Source: Pseudonocardia kujensis (GTDB lineage Bacteria > Actinomycetota > Actinomycetes > Mycobacteriales > Pseudonocardiaceae). From it: DNA of 64,000 nt. Below are positions 16,544-25,403 of this stretch, piece after piece. The stretch is taken from the NCBI RefSeq assembly GCF_021283305.1, contig NZ_JAJSOK010000033.1:1-64000 (forward strand). Reading direction: 5' to 3'. Position 1 is the first letter of the stretch, and every line of letters starts with the position of its first letter. The translations under genes were made by a program, and so were the position numbers. The notes below the pieces were generated by a model. It ran no database searches, was not told where the DNA came from, and saw nothing but the letters and a program-made list of their open reading frames with translations.

Positions 16544-17647
16544 ATGAATCCACTGGTCGAGAGCGCCAACGCGCTGAAGCTGGGCCTTTTCTGCACCAAC
16601 GGCACCGGCGCCTCCCAGACCCTCGCGCCCGAGCGCCACACCGCTCCGTCCTGGGAGCGCTCGGTCCGCACCGCCCACGCCGCCGAGGCGGCGGGCTTCG
16701 AGGCCGTCGTCCCCTTCGCCCGCTGGAAGGGCTACCCCGAGAACCGGCCGGAGCACCCGTCCGGCATGGTGCTCGACCCGTTCACGTGGGCGGCGGGGAT
16801 CGCCGCGTCCACGGAGCGGATCGGGGTGCTCGCCACCTCGCACGCGCCCACCGTGCACCCGATCGTCGCCGCGAAGCAGGCCGCCACCGTCGACCTGATC
16901 TCCGGTGGCCGTTTCGCGCTCAACGTCGTCGGCGGCTGGAACCGCCCCGAGCTGGAGATGTTCGGCGCTCCGCTGCGCGAGCACGACGAGCGCTACGACC
17001 ACCTGCAGGAGTGGCTCCAGGTCATCCGCCGGCTCTGGAGCGAGACCGAGGAGTTCGACTTCCACGGCAGCTTCTTCGACGTCGTCGGCGGGGTCTCCCA
17101 GCCCAAGCCCGCCCAGTCCCGGATTCCGATCATGAACGCGGGCGGGTCGGCCCGGGGCATGCGGTTCGCCGCCGAGCACGCCGACCTGTGCTTCCTCATC
17201 GTGCAGTCCGAGGACGAGGCCGGGGTCCGGAAGCAGGTACAGGGCTACAAGGACATGGCGCGCAGCGAGTTCGGCCGCGACGTGCAGGTCTGGACCCACA
17301 CCGTCGTCGTGCAGCGGGACAGCCAGGCCGAGGCGGACGCCGCGCTGCACCGGTTCTCGGTCGAGCTCGAGGACACCGAGAGCGTCGACGCCTGGATGCG
17401 GCTGCAGGGCGCGAACACGGAGGTGATGCCGCCGGAGATCCTGGCCGCGATGCGGCAGCGCATGGCGGCGGGCGCGGGCGGGTTCCCGCTGGTCGGCACG
17501 GCCGAGGGCATCGCCGAGCGGTTGGAGATGCTGAGCACGGCCGGGATCGACGGCGCCCTGTTGACCTGGGTCGACTACGACGCGGGGCTGGCCGACTTCA
17601 CCGACGGCGTCGTCCCGCTGCTGCAGAAGGCGGGGTTGCGGACGTGA
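16544..17647 (+). CDS. LLM-class flavin monooxygenase (RutA/dimethylsulfone-monooxygenase-like)
   Basis: The product is 367 aa. It belongs to the luciferase-like superfamily, in the branch with KLGLFCTNGTG near the N-terminus, ARWKGY, ATSHAPTVHPI and LNVVGGWNRPELEMFG. These FMN- or FMNH2-dependent enzymes oxygenate small N- or S-containing compounds or esters. I chose the ATG at 16544 because GAGGAGG lies 11 bases upstream. It starts a six-gene operon: its stop overlaps the GTG of the FAH gene, and the chain runs to 22793. The substrate is unknown; the FAH and cupin genes point to an aromatic or heterocyclic ring. Confidence 0.88.
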   Translation: MNPLVESANALKLGLFCTNGTGASQTLAPERHTAPSWERSVRTAHAAEAAGFEAVVPFARWKGYPENRPEHPSGMVLDPFTWAAGIAASTERIGVLATSHAPTVHPIVAAKQAATVDLISGGRFALNVVGGWNRPELEMFGAPLREHDERYDHLQEWLQVIRRLWSETEEFDFHGSFFDVVGGVSQPKPAQSRIPIMNAGGSARGMRFAAEHADLCFLIVQSEDEAGVRKQVQGYKDMARSEFGRDVQVWTHTVVVQRDSQAEADAALHRFSVELEDTESVDAWMRLQGANTEVMPPEILAAMRQRMAAGAGGFPLVGTAEGIAERLEMLSTAGIDGALLTWVDYDAGLADFTDGVVPLLQKAGLRT

Positions 17648-18480
17648 GGCTCGCCCGGTTCCGGACCGCCGCGGGACTCCCCGCGTTCGGGGTGGTCGAC
17701 GGCGACGAGGTCGTCCGGCTCGACCGTCGCGTCCCCTCCTTCGAGAGCCTGCTCGCCGCACCCGTCGCACCCGAGCCCGGTGACGAGCGCGCGAGCGGGG
17801 TGAGCTGGGAACCACCGATCGGCGAGCACGCCAAGGTGATCTGTGTCGGCATGAACTACGCCGCCCACGCGGTCGAGTCCGGCCGCGAGGTCCTGGAGCA
17901 GCCGACGTTGTTCGCCCGCTTCCCGGACTCCTTCGTGGGCGCGGGGACCCCGGTCGTCCGGCCTGCGGTGGCCGACAGCCTGGACTGGGAGGGCGAGGCC
18001 GCGATCGTGATCGGCCGCGGCGGCAGGCACCTCACCGAGGACGAGGCGTGGGAGCACGTCGCGGGGGTCACGGCGATGGCCGAGAACAGCGTCCGCACCT
18101 GGCAGCTGCACTCCACGCAGGCCACCGCGGGCAAGAACTTCGCGGGGAGCGGCGCGATCGGCCCGTGGCTGACCACGCTCGACGAGATCGGCCGGGGCCC
18201 GTGGACCGTCACGACCCGGCTCAACGGCGAGCAGGTGCAGCACGACAGCACCGACCACCTCGTCTTCGCCGTTCCGCGGCTGCTCGCCTACGTCAGCGCG
18301 TTCACCCCGCTGCGGCCGGGTGACGTGATCGCCACCGGCACGCCACGGGGCATCGGGCTGCGCAGGGATCCGCCCCGGTTCCTGCGGCCCGGCGACGAGG
18401 TCGAGGTCGAGGTGTCCGGGGTGGGCGTGCTGCGCAACGGCGTCGTCGACGAGCTCGTCACGACCGGGAGGACGGGATGA
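17644..18480 (+). CDS. Fumarylacetoacetate-hydrolase family protein
   Basis: The product is 278 aa from a GTG that overlaps the preceding stop (GTGA). The FAH fold is shown by KVICVGMNYAAHA, the metal-binding LDWEGEAAIVIG (Glu/Asp ligands), and FTPLRPGDVIATGTPRGIG near the C-terminus. Members split C-C bonds of diketo acids or act as hydratases or decarboxylases. In a gentisate-type pathway this would be the fumarylpyruvate hydrolase, which fits the cupin dioxygenase-like gene at the end of the same operon. No maleylpyruvate isomerase is present. Confidence 0.9.
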   Translation: MRLARFRTAAGLPAFGVVDGDEVVRLDRRVPSFESLLAAPVAPEPGDERASGVSWEPPIGEHAKVICVGMNYAAHAVESGREVLEQPTLFARFPDSFVGAGTPVVRPAVADSLDWEGEAAIVIGRGGRHLTEDEAWEHVAGVTAMAENSVRTWQLHSTQATAGKNFAGSGAIGPWLTTLDEIGRGPWTVTTRLNGEQVQHDSTDHLVFAVPRLLAYVSAFTPLRPGDVIATGTPRGIGLRRDPPRFLRPGDEVEVEVSGVGVLRNGVVDELVTTGRTG

Positions 18481-19403
18481 GGATCTGGACCGAGGCGGAC
18501 GTCCGGGCCGGCGTCGGCCTGCCCGAGGTGATCGACTCGCTCACCGAGGTGCTCGCCCACGAGGCCGAGGGCACCGCCTGGAACCTCGACAAGACGATGG
18601 CGACCTGGCCCCTCCGCGACGGCACCGCGGACGCGACCGGGAGCGCCCACGCGCTCGGCGCCGTCGATCTGGTCTCCGACCTGGCGGTCTTCAAGACCTG
18701 GGTGAACACGCCCGCGGGTGCGAGCGCGGTGCTGACGCTGTTCGGCGCGAGCGACGGCCGGACCCTCGGCGTGGCCGAGGCCGGGGCGGCGGGTTCGCTG
18801 CGCACGTCCGCGATCTCCGGTGTCGCCACCCGGCTGCTCGCCGACCCCGCCGCGGACGAGGTCGCCGTGCTCGGTGCGGGCCGCCAGGCGTTCATGCAGG
18901 TCGCGGCCATCGCGGCGGTGCGCCCGCTGCGCCGGGTCCGTGTGTGGAACCGCACCGTGGCGAAGGCCGAGGACCTGGCCGAGCGGATCCGGACCGAGCT
19001 GGGGGTCGACGCCCACGCCGTGTCGAGCCTGGGTGACGCCATCCAGGACTGTCCGATCGTCACCCTGGTCACCCGGGCCGCCGAGCCGTTCCTCGACCTC
19101 TCCGACCTCGCCGACGGCGCGCACGTCAACGCGGTCGGGGCGATCCTGCCGACCCACGCCGAGCTCGTCCCCGGGTCGCTCGCGGTGTCGAGCCTGACCG
19201 TCGTGGACAGCGAGCCGAACGCCCGGCGCGCCTCGCGCGAGCTGCGGGAGTTCGACGGCTGGGCGGGCGTCCGCACGCTCGGCGAGGTCGTCACCGGCAA
19301 GATCGCCCGGCCCGCCCGGCCGCGGCTGACCGTGTTCAAGGGCCTCGGGATGGGGCTGTCGGACCTCGCCGTCGCGCGGGTCCTCGTGGGAGGTGGGCGA
19401 TGA
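18477..19403 (+). CDS. Ornithine cyclodeaminase / mu-crystallin family protein
   Basis: The product is 308 aa, normal for the family. An N-terminal dimerisation part is followed by a Rossmann domain with VAVLGAGRQAFMQ (nucleotide turn) and VRVWNRTVAKAEDL. AVGAILPTHAEL and the C-terminal FKGLGMGLSDLAVARVL are conserved blocks. Members reduce imines or keto acids or deaminate ornithine. ATGA overlap joins it to the FAH gene. Its presence with a DapA-type lyase suggests that an amino- or imino-acid, or a ketimine, is handled in this pathway. It is probably not a true ornithine cyclodeaminase. Confidence 0.88.
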   Translation: MRIWTEADVRAGVGLPEVIDSLTEVLAHEAEGTAWNLDKTMATWPLRDGTADATGSAHALGAVDLVSDLAVFKTWVNTPAGASAVLTLFGASDGRTLGVAEAGAAGSLRTSAISGVATRLLADPAADEVAVLGAGRQAFMQVAAIAAVRPLRRVRVWNRTVAKAEDLAERIRTELGVDAHAVSSLGDAIQDCPIVTLVTRAAEPFLDLSDLADGAHVNAVGAILPTHAELVPGSLAVSSLTVVDSEPNARRASRELREFDGWAGVRTLGEVVTGKIARPARPRLTVFKGLGMGLSDLAVARVLVGGGR

Positions 19404-20311
19404 AGTTCCGCAGTGACCCGGCGCGGATCCGGGGCTCGATCGGTCCCCTCGTGACCCCGTTCACGGACACGGGCGAGGTCGACCACGAGTCGTTGCGCGG
19501 GCTGGTCCGCCGGCAGCTCGACCAGGGCTCGCACGGGATCTCGATCGGGGGGTCCACCGGCGAGCCGAGCGCGCAGACCACGGCCGAGCGGATCGCCGCC
19601 ATCCGGCTGGTGGCCGACGAGGTCGCCGACGCCGTCCCGTTCCTGCCCGGCACCGGCTCGGCCAAGCTGGACGAGACGCTGGAGATCACCGCGGCGGCGC
19701 AGGCGGCCGGGGCGGACGCCGCGCTGGTCATCACGCCCTACTACGCCCGGCCCACCCAGGAGGGCCTGGTCTCCTGGTACTCCACGGTGGCCCGCGAGTT
19801 CCCCGACCTGCCGATCGTGATCTACAACGTGCCGGCGCGCACCGCGGTCGACATCGCCCCGGAGACCGTCGCCCGGCTGTTCCGCGAGCACGACAACATC
19901 GTGGGGATCAAGGAGACGACGAAGGACTTCGAGCACTTCTCCCGCGTGCTGCAGCGCTGTGGGCCCGAGCTGCTCGTCTGGTCCGGGATCGAGCTCCTCG
20001 GCCTCCCGCTGCTCGCGCTCGGCGGCGTGGGGTTCATCAGCGCCGTCGCCAGCCTCGCCCCGGCCGCGGTCGCGCGGATGTACGAGGCCTGGGAGGCGGG
20101 CGACCACGAGAAGGCCCGCGAGCTGCACTACGCGCTGCACCCGCTCGTCGACCTCCTGTTCGTCGAGACCAACCCGGCGCCCGCGAAGTGGGTCCTGCAG
20201 CGGCAGGGCCGGATCTCCTCCGCCCACGTCCGGGAACCGCTCCTGCCGCTGACCGCGGCCGGGCAGGACAGGGTCCGCGATCTGCTCGACCAGGGCGCCG
20301 CACTGCTCTGA
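19400..20311 (+). CDS. Dihydrodipicolinate-synthase (DapA) family lyase
   Basis: The product is 303 aa. The TIM-barrel class I aldolase features are GGSTGEPSAQ (substrate carboxylate site), the YNVPARTAVDI tyrosine region and the Schiff-base lysine in VGIKETT. Relatives include N-acetylneuraminate lyase and hydratase-aldolases of aromatic catabolism, which release pyruvate or glyoxylate. It overlaps the OCD-like gene by ATGA. It is not the housekeeping dapA, since it sits inside a catabolic operon. A retro-aldol step after ring opening is the likely role. Confidence 0.9.
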   Translation: MKFRSDPARIRGSIGPLVTPFTDTGEVDHESLRGLVRRQLDQGSHGISIGGSTGEPSAQTTAERIAAIRLVADEVADAVPFLPGTGSAKLDETLEITAAAQAAGADAALVITPYYARPTQEGLVSWYSTVAREFPDLPIVIYNVPARTAVDIAPETVARLFREHDNIVGIKETTKDFEHFSRVLQRCGPELLVWSGIELLGLPLLALGGVGFISAVASLAPAAVARMYEAWEAGDHEKARELHYALHPLVDLLFVETNPAPAKWVLQRQGRISSAHVREPLLPLTAAGQDRVRDLLDQGAALL

Positions 20312-20382
20312 CGCACCACCCGCGCGCGGCCACCAATGACCGCGTCCGGGGTACGACCAGGACCGCAGGCAGGAGGCCGACG

Positions 20383-21696
20383 ATGGCCGAACTCACCGCA
20401 CCGAGTACCCGCACCTCCCCGCCCCGGGCTCGCCGGGTCGCCCTCGCCGGGCTCGTCGGCACCACCATCGAGTGGTACGACTTCTTCATCTACGGCACCG
20501 CCGCCGCGCTGGTGTTCGCCCCGCAGTTCTTCCCCGGTGTCTCCCCGCTCGCCGGCACCCTCGCCGCCCTGTCGACCTATGCGGTCGGGTTCGTCGCCCG
20601 GCCCGTGGGCGGCGCGCTCATGGGGCACTTCGGGGACCGGATCGGGCGGCGCGCCATGCTCGTGCTGTCACTGCTGATCATGGGCACCGGAACGGCGCTG
20701 ATCGGGCTGCTGCCCACGTACGCCTCGATCGGCGTCGCCGCCCCGGTCCTGCTAGTGGTGCTGCGCTTCGCCCAAGGCCTCGGCGTCGGCGGCGAGTGGG
20801 GCGGCGCCACGCTGCTCGCCCTCGAGCACGCCCCGCCCGGCCGCCGGATCCTCTACAGCTCGTTCCCGCAGCTGGGGCTGCCGCTCGGTGTGGTGCTGGC
20901 GAGCGTGGTGTTCCTCGTGACCCGGCTGGGGATGTCGCCCGAGGCGTTCCTGAGCTGGAGTTGGCGGCTGCCGTTCCTCGCCTCGGCGGTACTGGTCGTG
21001 TTCGGCCTGCTCCTGCGGCTGAGGCTGGAGGAGAGCCCGGAGTTCGCCGCGACCCGCAAGCAGGGCGAAGTCCGGCGGGCACCGCTGGTCGACGTGCTTC
21101 GCCGGCCCCGGATCCTGCTGCCCGCCGCCGCGGTGAACCTGGTCTCGGCGGGCGCCGCGAACGTCATGCTGGTCTTCAGCCTCGGGTACGTCGCCGCCCG
21201 CGGCCTGGTGTCGGCGTCGGTGATGCTGACCGCGACGATCGTGACCGCGCTGGCATGGACGGTCACCATCGCGGTGTCCGCGGTGGCCGCCCAGCGGCTC
21301 GGCCGCAAACCCCTCGCCTACCTGGGTTCCGGCCTGCTGGCGCTCTGGGCCTTCCCCTACTTCTGGCTGCTGGACACCGGGTCGGTCGCCGCGACCGTGC
21401 TCGCGTGCGTCGTGATCGGGCTCGGGGTCGGCCTCGCGAGCGGGCCCTTCGGCGCGCTCGTCACCGAGGCCTACCCGGTGGCGTACCGCTACAGCGGCTC
21501 GTCCCTGGCCTACGCGCTCGGCAGCGTGCTCGGCGGCGCCCTCGCCCCGATCGTCGCCACGGTGCTCTTCAGCGCCACCGGCGGCACCACCGCCATCTCC
21601 GGGTTCCTCACGTTCCTCGGCCTGCTCAGCGTCGCGGGTGTGCGGACCCTGCAGAGCCCGCACAGCTCGCACCCCGATACGGAAGGACAGTCATGA
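20383..21696 (+). CDS. MFS transporter, metabolite:H+ symporter (MHS) type
   Basis: The product is 437 aa with about 12 membrane segments. TTIEWYDFFIYGTAAAL at the start, GHFGDRIGRRAML after TM2 and GGEWGGATLLALEHAP are standard MHS features. AGGAGG lies 6 bases before the ATG at 20383. It is fifth in the operon and overlaps the cupin gene by ATGA, so it probably imports the aromatic acid or heterocycle that the operon degrades. Mid-length loops show no unusual insertion. Confidence 0.9.
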   Translation: MAELTAPSTRTSPPRARRVALAGLVGTTIEWYDFFIYGTAAALVFAPQFFPGVSPLAGTLAALSTYAVGFVARPVGGALMGHFGDRIGRRAMLVLSLLIMGTGTALIGLLPTYASIGVAAPVLLVVLRFAQGLGVGGEWGGATLLALEHAPPGRRILYSSFPQLGLPLGVVLASVVFLVTRLGMSPEAFLSWSWRLPFLASAVLVVFGLLLRLRLEESPEFAATRKQGEVRRAPLVDVLRRPRILLPAAAVNLVSAGAANVMLVFSLGYVAARGLVSASVMLTATIVTALAWTVTIAVSAVAAQRLGRKPLAYLGSGLLALWAFPYFWLLDTGSVAATVLACVVIGLGVGLASGPFGALVTEAYPVAYRYSGSSLAYALGSVLGGALAPIVATVLFSATGGTTAISGFLTFLGLLSVAGVRTLQSPHSSHPDTEGQS

Positions 21697-22793
21697 CGAG
21701 CCTCCAGAACCCCATGCTCGACGTCAGCGGGACGCCCGCCCCGGTCTCCGTCCCGTGGCGACCGATCAAGATCACCCGGGCGGAGATCGACGCCGAGGTC
21801 GAGCGGCTCGCCGCCGCCCCGGCACCCGCGAACGGCCGCCGGGCCAGCCGGATCGTGCACCCCTCCGCCGTCGCTCCCGGGCTCGGTTTCGCGCCGGGTG
21901 TGTCGGTCACCATCGAGGTCCTCAACCCCGGCGAGCAGACCGCGCCGATGCGGGAGAACGCCCACCGCGTCGAGATCGGGATCGGCGGCTCCGGCCTGAT
22001 CACGGTGCAGGACACCGAGATCGACCTCGCCCGGCTCGACGTCGCCAACATCCCCGCCATGCGGGGCTTCACCTTCCGCAACCCCGGCGACGACATCTGG
22101 GCCCGGCTGTCGTACTCCAACGCCCCGCTACTGGAGAAGCTCACGGCGCACTACGCCGAGGACCTCCCGGAGGGCTGGGAGCCCAAGCCGCGCTCGTCGG
22201 ACTCCCCGGCGGTCTACACCCGCGGCACCGCCCCAGACCACGCCATCGGCACCAACGGTGCCCGGCTGCGCGGCTACGAGTTCCTCGTCGACATCGAGGT
22301 CGTGGAGTCCCCCGCACTGCACTGGCCGTGGGAGGAGGTCCGCGGCCACCTCTCACAGACCGCGGGGGACGGCGGCCGCACGATCATGGCCCTCTACAAC
22401 CCCGCCACCCAGCGCAAGCAGGGCGCGACGCACAACTTCTTCGTGACCGCGTCCTACCTGCCGCCCGGCTCGACGCAGCGGCCCCGCGGCCGCGGCCACA
22501 AGCACACCTCGGTCGCGATCAACTACCACTTCGCGGGCTCCGGCGAGAGCGAGGTCGACGGCGAGACGATCACCTGGGAGGAGGGCGACCTGCTGCTGTC
22601 GGCGCCGTCCTGGCTCGAGCACGCGCACTACCAGGGCCCCGACGGCCTGGCCGCCTACACCGTGCAGGACCACCCGCTGCACATCGGCATGGAGTCGCTG
22701 GTGTGGCAGGAGGAGATGGACGGCCCGGTCCTCGCCCTCGGCTCCGAGGAGGGCCAGACCGGCTACGTCGGCCCGCGGGAGGCGGGGGCGTGA
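21693..22793 (+). CDS. Gentisate 1,2-dioxygenase-like bicupin
   Basis: The product is 366 aa, about the size of gentisate/salicylate 1,2-dioxygenases, with two cupin folds. The clear metal-type motif is in the C-terminal cupin: RGHKHTSVAINYHF, then GDLLLSAPSWLEHAHY. The N-terminal cupin (TAPMRENAHRVEI) lacks the usual HxH pair that holds iron in classical gentisate dioxygenases. It may therefore be a diverged ring-cleaving enzyme with the active metal in the second cupin. It is last in the six-gene operon and ends 31 bp inside the 3' end of the convergent LysR gene. Confidence 0.78.
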   Translation: MTSLQNPMLDVSGTPAPVSVPWRPIKITRAEIDAEVERLAAAPAPANGRRASRIVHPSAVAPGLGFAPGVSVTIEVLNPGEQTAPMRENAHRVEIGIGGSGLITVQDTEIDLARLDVANIPAMRGFTFRNPGDDIWARLSYSNAPLLEKLTAHYAEDLPEGWEPKPRSSDSPAVYTRGTAPDHAIGTNGARLRGYEFLVDIEVVESPALHWPWEEVRGHLSQTAGDGGRTIMALYNPATQRKQGATHNFFVTASYLPPGSTQRPRGRGHKHTSVAINYHFAGSGESEVDGETITWEEGDLLLSAPSWLEHAHYQGPDGLAAYTVQDHPLHIGMESLVWQEEMDGPVLALGSEEGQTGYVGPREAGA

Positions 22794-23734
22794 GGTCGGG
22801 CCCGGTCGTGCCCGGTCGGTCGGCCCGACCGGGCACGACCCAACGCCTCCAACGAGGAGACGGCCGCGGCCTGCAGGGGTGAGAAGTACTTGGCCTCGCG
22901 GTGGTAGAGCCCGATCCCCTCGACCAGCTCCGCGTCGGAGATCCGCACGGCCCGGACCCGACCCGCGGCCAGGTCCCTGCGGAGCATGTAGGCCATCGAC
23001 AGGCTCACCCAGCCGTTCGCCGCGACCGCCTCGATGATCGCCTCGGCGTGCCCGAGCCGGATCACCGGTGTCGGGAGGCTCGTGCCGTGCCTGCGCAGCT
23101 GGTCCTGCAGCATCCGGTGGAACGACACCCCGGACGGGACTCCGACGAACGGCAGACCGTGGAGCTCGGCGAGGGTGATGGTGTCGCCGTCGGGCGGGCC
23201 GTCCGGGCTCGCGCAGAGGACCATCGGTTCGTCCCAGAGCTTGCGGCCGACCAGGTCGTCGGGCACCTCGTCGTCCACCCAGCTGGTCACGGCGAAGTCC
23301 ACGGTGCCGCGCTGGGCCGCCCGCAACGCGACCTCGGGCTCCCCGATCTGCACCGTGATGTCCGCACCCTCGCGCTCCGCCCGCAGCGCGGTCATGACCG
23401 GCGGGAGCAGGTAGGTCCCGATCGCCATGCTGGCGGCGATCACCAGGGACCCGGCGGTGCCGGCGACGAGATCGTCGACGTCCCGCTGGACCTGCGCACT
23501 GCTCGCCAGCACCTCCTTCGCCCACCGGTACACCCGCTCCCCGGCCTCGGTCAGCACCAGCGCGACCCCGGACCGCACCACGAGCGTGGCCCCCAGCGCC
23601 TTCTCCAGCGACCGGAGCTGCCCCGAGACGCTGGGTTGCGCCACCCGCAGCTGCTCGGCCGCCCGGGTCACCCCGCCCGCGTCCACGACCAGGCAGAACA
23701 CCGACAGCCGGCGCAGCGTCACCCCGTCGTCCAT
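22763..23734 (-). CDS. LysR-family transcriptional regulator
   Basis: The product is 323 aa. The N-terminal winged HTH reads LRRLSVFCLVVDAGGVTRAA and then AQPSVSGQLRSLEKALG. An effector domain follows from residue 95 (GSLVIAASMAIGTYLLPPVM). It is convergent with the gentisate-dioxygenase-like operon and divergent from the aldehyde dehydrogenase pseudogene, and probably controlled one or both. The last 20 or so residues, after ALGRARSG, run through the shared terminator hairpin at 22805-22839 and are unlikely to be a structured part. The inducer is unknown. Confidence 0.9.
   Translation of the reverse strand: MDDGVTLRRLSVFCLVVDAGGVTRAAEQLRVAQPSVSGQLRSLEKALGATLVVRSGVALVLTEAGERVYRWAKEVLASSAQVQRDVDDLVAGTAGSLVIAASMAIGTYLLPPVMTALRAEREGADITVQIGEPEVALRAAQRGTVDFAVTSWVDDEVPDDLVGRKLWDEPMVLCASPDGPPDGDTITLAELHGLPFVGVPSGVSFHRMLQDQLRRHGTSLPTPVIRLGHAEAIIEAVAANGWVSLSMAYMLRRDLAAGRVRAVRISDAELVEGIGLYHREAKYFSPLQAAAVSSLEALGRARSGRPTGHDRARPHAPASRGPT
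22805..22839. terminator. Perfect 15-bp hairpin between convergent operons
   Basis: GTCGTGCCCGGTCGG (22805-22819) pairs without a mismatch to CCGACCGGGCACGAC (22825-22839) across a 5-nt loop. It follows the stop of the cupin gene by 11 bp and lies inside the last codons of the convergent LysR gene. It should stop transcription from the plus strand and perhaps from both. Confidence 0.75.
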
Positions 23735-23746
23735 AGGAAGGACCCT

Positions 23747-25339
23747 ATGTCACCGACACCAGCCATCGAGACCGATCCCACGACGGGCGAACCGCTCGCC
23801 GTCTACAGGGCGTTCGACGGCCAGCGGATCGAGGCGAGCCTCTTGGCGGCGGCCCCCGCGGCGAGGGCGCGGGACTGCCGCCCCACGGCCGAGCGCTGCG
23901 CTCAGCTCGCCGTGCTCGCGGGATCCTGCGCGGGGAGGCCCGCGGGCTCGCCGCGCTCGTCACGCGCGAGATGGACAAGCCGATCGCGCAGGCCGAGCCC
24001 GAGATCGAGAGGTGCGCCGGCGCCGCGGACCTCTACGCGGAGCACGCCGAGGCACACCTCGCCGCCGAGCCGATCGGGGGTCTCGACGCCTGGGTGGCCT
24101 ACGAGCCGCTCGGCGTGGTGTACGCCGTGACGCCCTGGAACTTCCCGTTCTGGCAGGTCCTGCGGTTCGTGATCCCGGCCCTGGCCGCGGGGAACACGGT
24201 GCTGCTCAAGCACTCCCCCAACGTCACCGGCTGCGCGCTCGAGCTGGAGGCGGTGTTGCGGCCGGCTTCCCGACCCGGGCGCTGACCACGCTGGTGGTCG
24301 CCGCGCAGGAGGTCCCGCGGGTCAGCGACCCACTGGTCGCCGACGCCGGGGGTCGCCGCGGCGACGCCGACCGGCGGCACGGCGCGGGCTCCGCGGTCGG
24401 CGCTGCGGCCGGGCGCGCGGTGAAGACTCCGTGCTGGAGATCGGCGGCTCGGACGCCTTCGTCGTGCTCGACGATGCGGGCGTCGAGCGTGCCGCCGAGG
24501 CAGCCGTCGCCTCGCGGTTCCAGAACGCCGGCCGGAGCTGCGCGTGCGCGAAGCGGTTCCTCGTCGCCTCGTCGCTGGCCGAGGAGTTCACCGCTCTCGT
24601 GGTGCGACGGACCGAGAAGCTCGTGGTGGGTCCCCGACCGCGGCCGGGGTGGACCTCGGCCCGCTGGCCCCGTGCCGACCTGCGCGCGACCCTGCACCGC
24701 CAGGTGGTCCGCTCCGTGGAGCAGGGCGCCCGCGTGCTCTGCGGCGGCTACCCGCTCGACGGGCCCGGGAACTTCTACCGCCCGACCCTGCTCGCCGACA
24801 CGGGGCCGGGCGTCACCGCGTTCGACGAGGAGCCCTTCAGCCCGGTCGCGGCGATGACGAACGTCGTCGTGCTGGCACAGGGCGAGTCGGCGACCTCGCC
24901 ACGCGTGCTCGCGATGACCGACTCCTGGGTGGGCGCCGCGATCCACTTCGCCTACGAGATGTGGTCGACCCGGGAGGACGAGGACGCCGTCCCCCCGCCC
25001 TTCCGACCCTTCTGGGAGCAGTACTGCACGCACGTCGCCGCGATGGCGACCCCCGCCGACCGCCGCTACCTCGAACTGCACGACGGCCACGCCACCTGGC
25101 TGTCCGCCGCCGAACGCAGGTTCCTGACCGAGGACGCCGTCCGCGCGGTCACGATCGTGGGCACCGCCGACGAGGTCGTGGAACAGATCCGACAGGCCGA
25201 ACGGGCCGGCGTGACCGAGCTGGCGCTGCAGAGCCCGCTGGCCACCGCCCGAGACGTGATGCGGGAGTTCGCCGAACGGGTCCGGCCGGCGCTCTCAGGG
25301 CGTCGCCCGAGACAGGCGGTTCGACCGGGCGACACATGA
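23747..25339 (+). pseudogene. Aldehyde dehydrogenase with frameshifts, fused by deletion to a luciferase-like oxidoreductase tail
   Basis: It begins as an ALDH (ATG 23747). The second ALDH part in another frame has [17 protein letters not shown] and [14 protein letters not shown] third frame contains VLEIGGSDAFVVLDDA and NAGRSCACAKRF (catalytic Cys), then VLCGGYPLDGPGNFYRPTLL and FDEEPFSPVAA. The region that holds the cofactor GSTxxG turn is scrambled. After about position 24860 the same frame changes to a luciferase-like C-terminus: PPPFRPFWEQYCTHVAAM, then ELHDGHATWLSAAERRFLT and TVIxGTADEVVEQI-type sequence. Two unrelated genes have therefore been joined in frame by deletion. The 24430-25339 frame could still be translated. 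Confidence 0.72.
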
Positions 25340-25403
25340 GCCTGCTGCTGATCGCGGCAGGCGCCACGGACGGCCCGAGTTCGGCCCGGGCCATGCTCGT
25401 CGC

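Noticed and set aside
19400-20311. Housekeeping dapA
   Set aside because: The gene is inside a catabolic operon and lacks neighbours of lysine synthesis; treated as a DapA-family lyase of unknown substrate.
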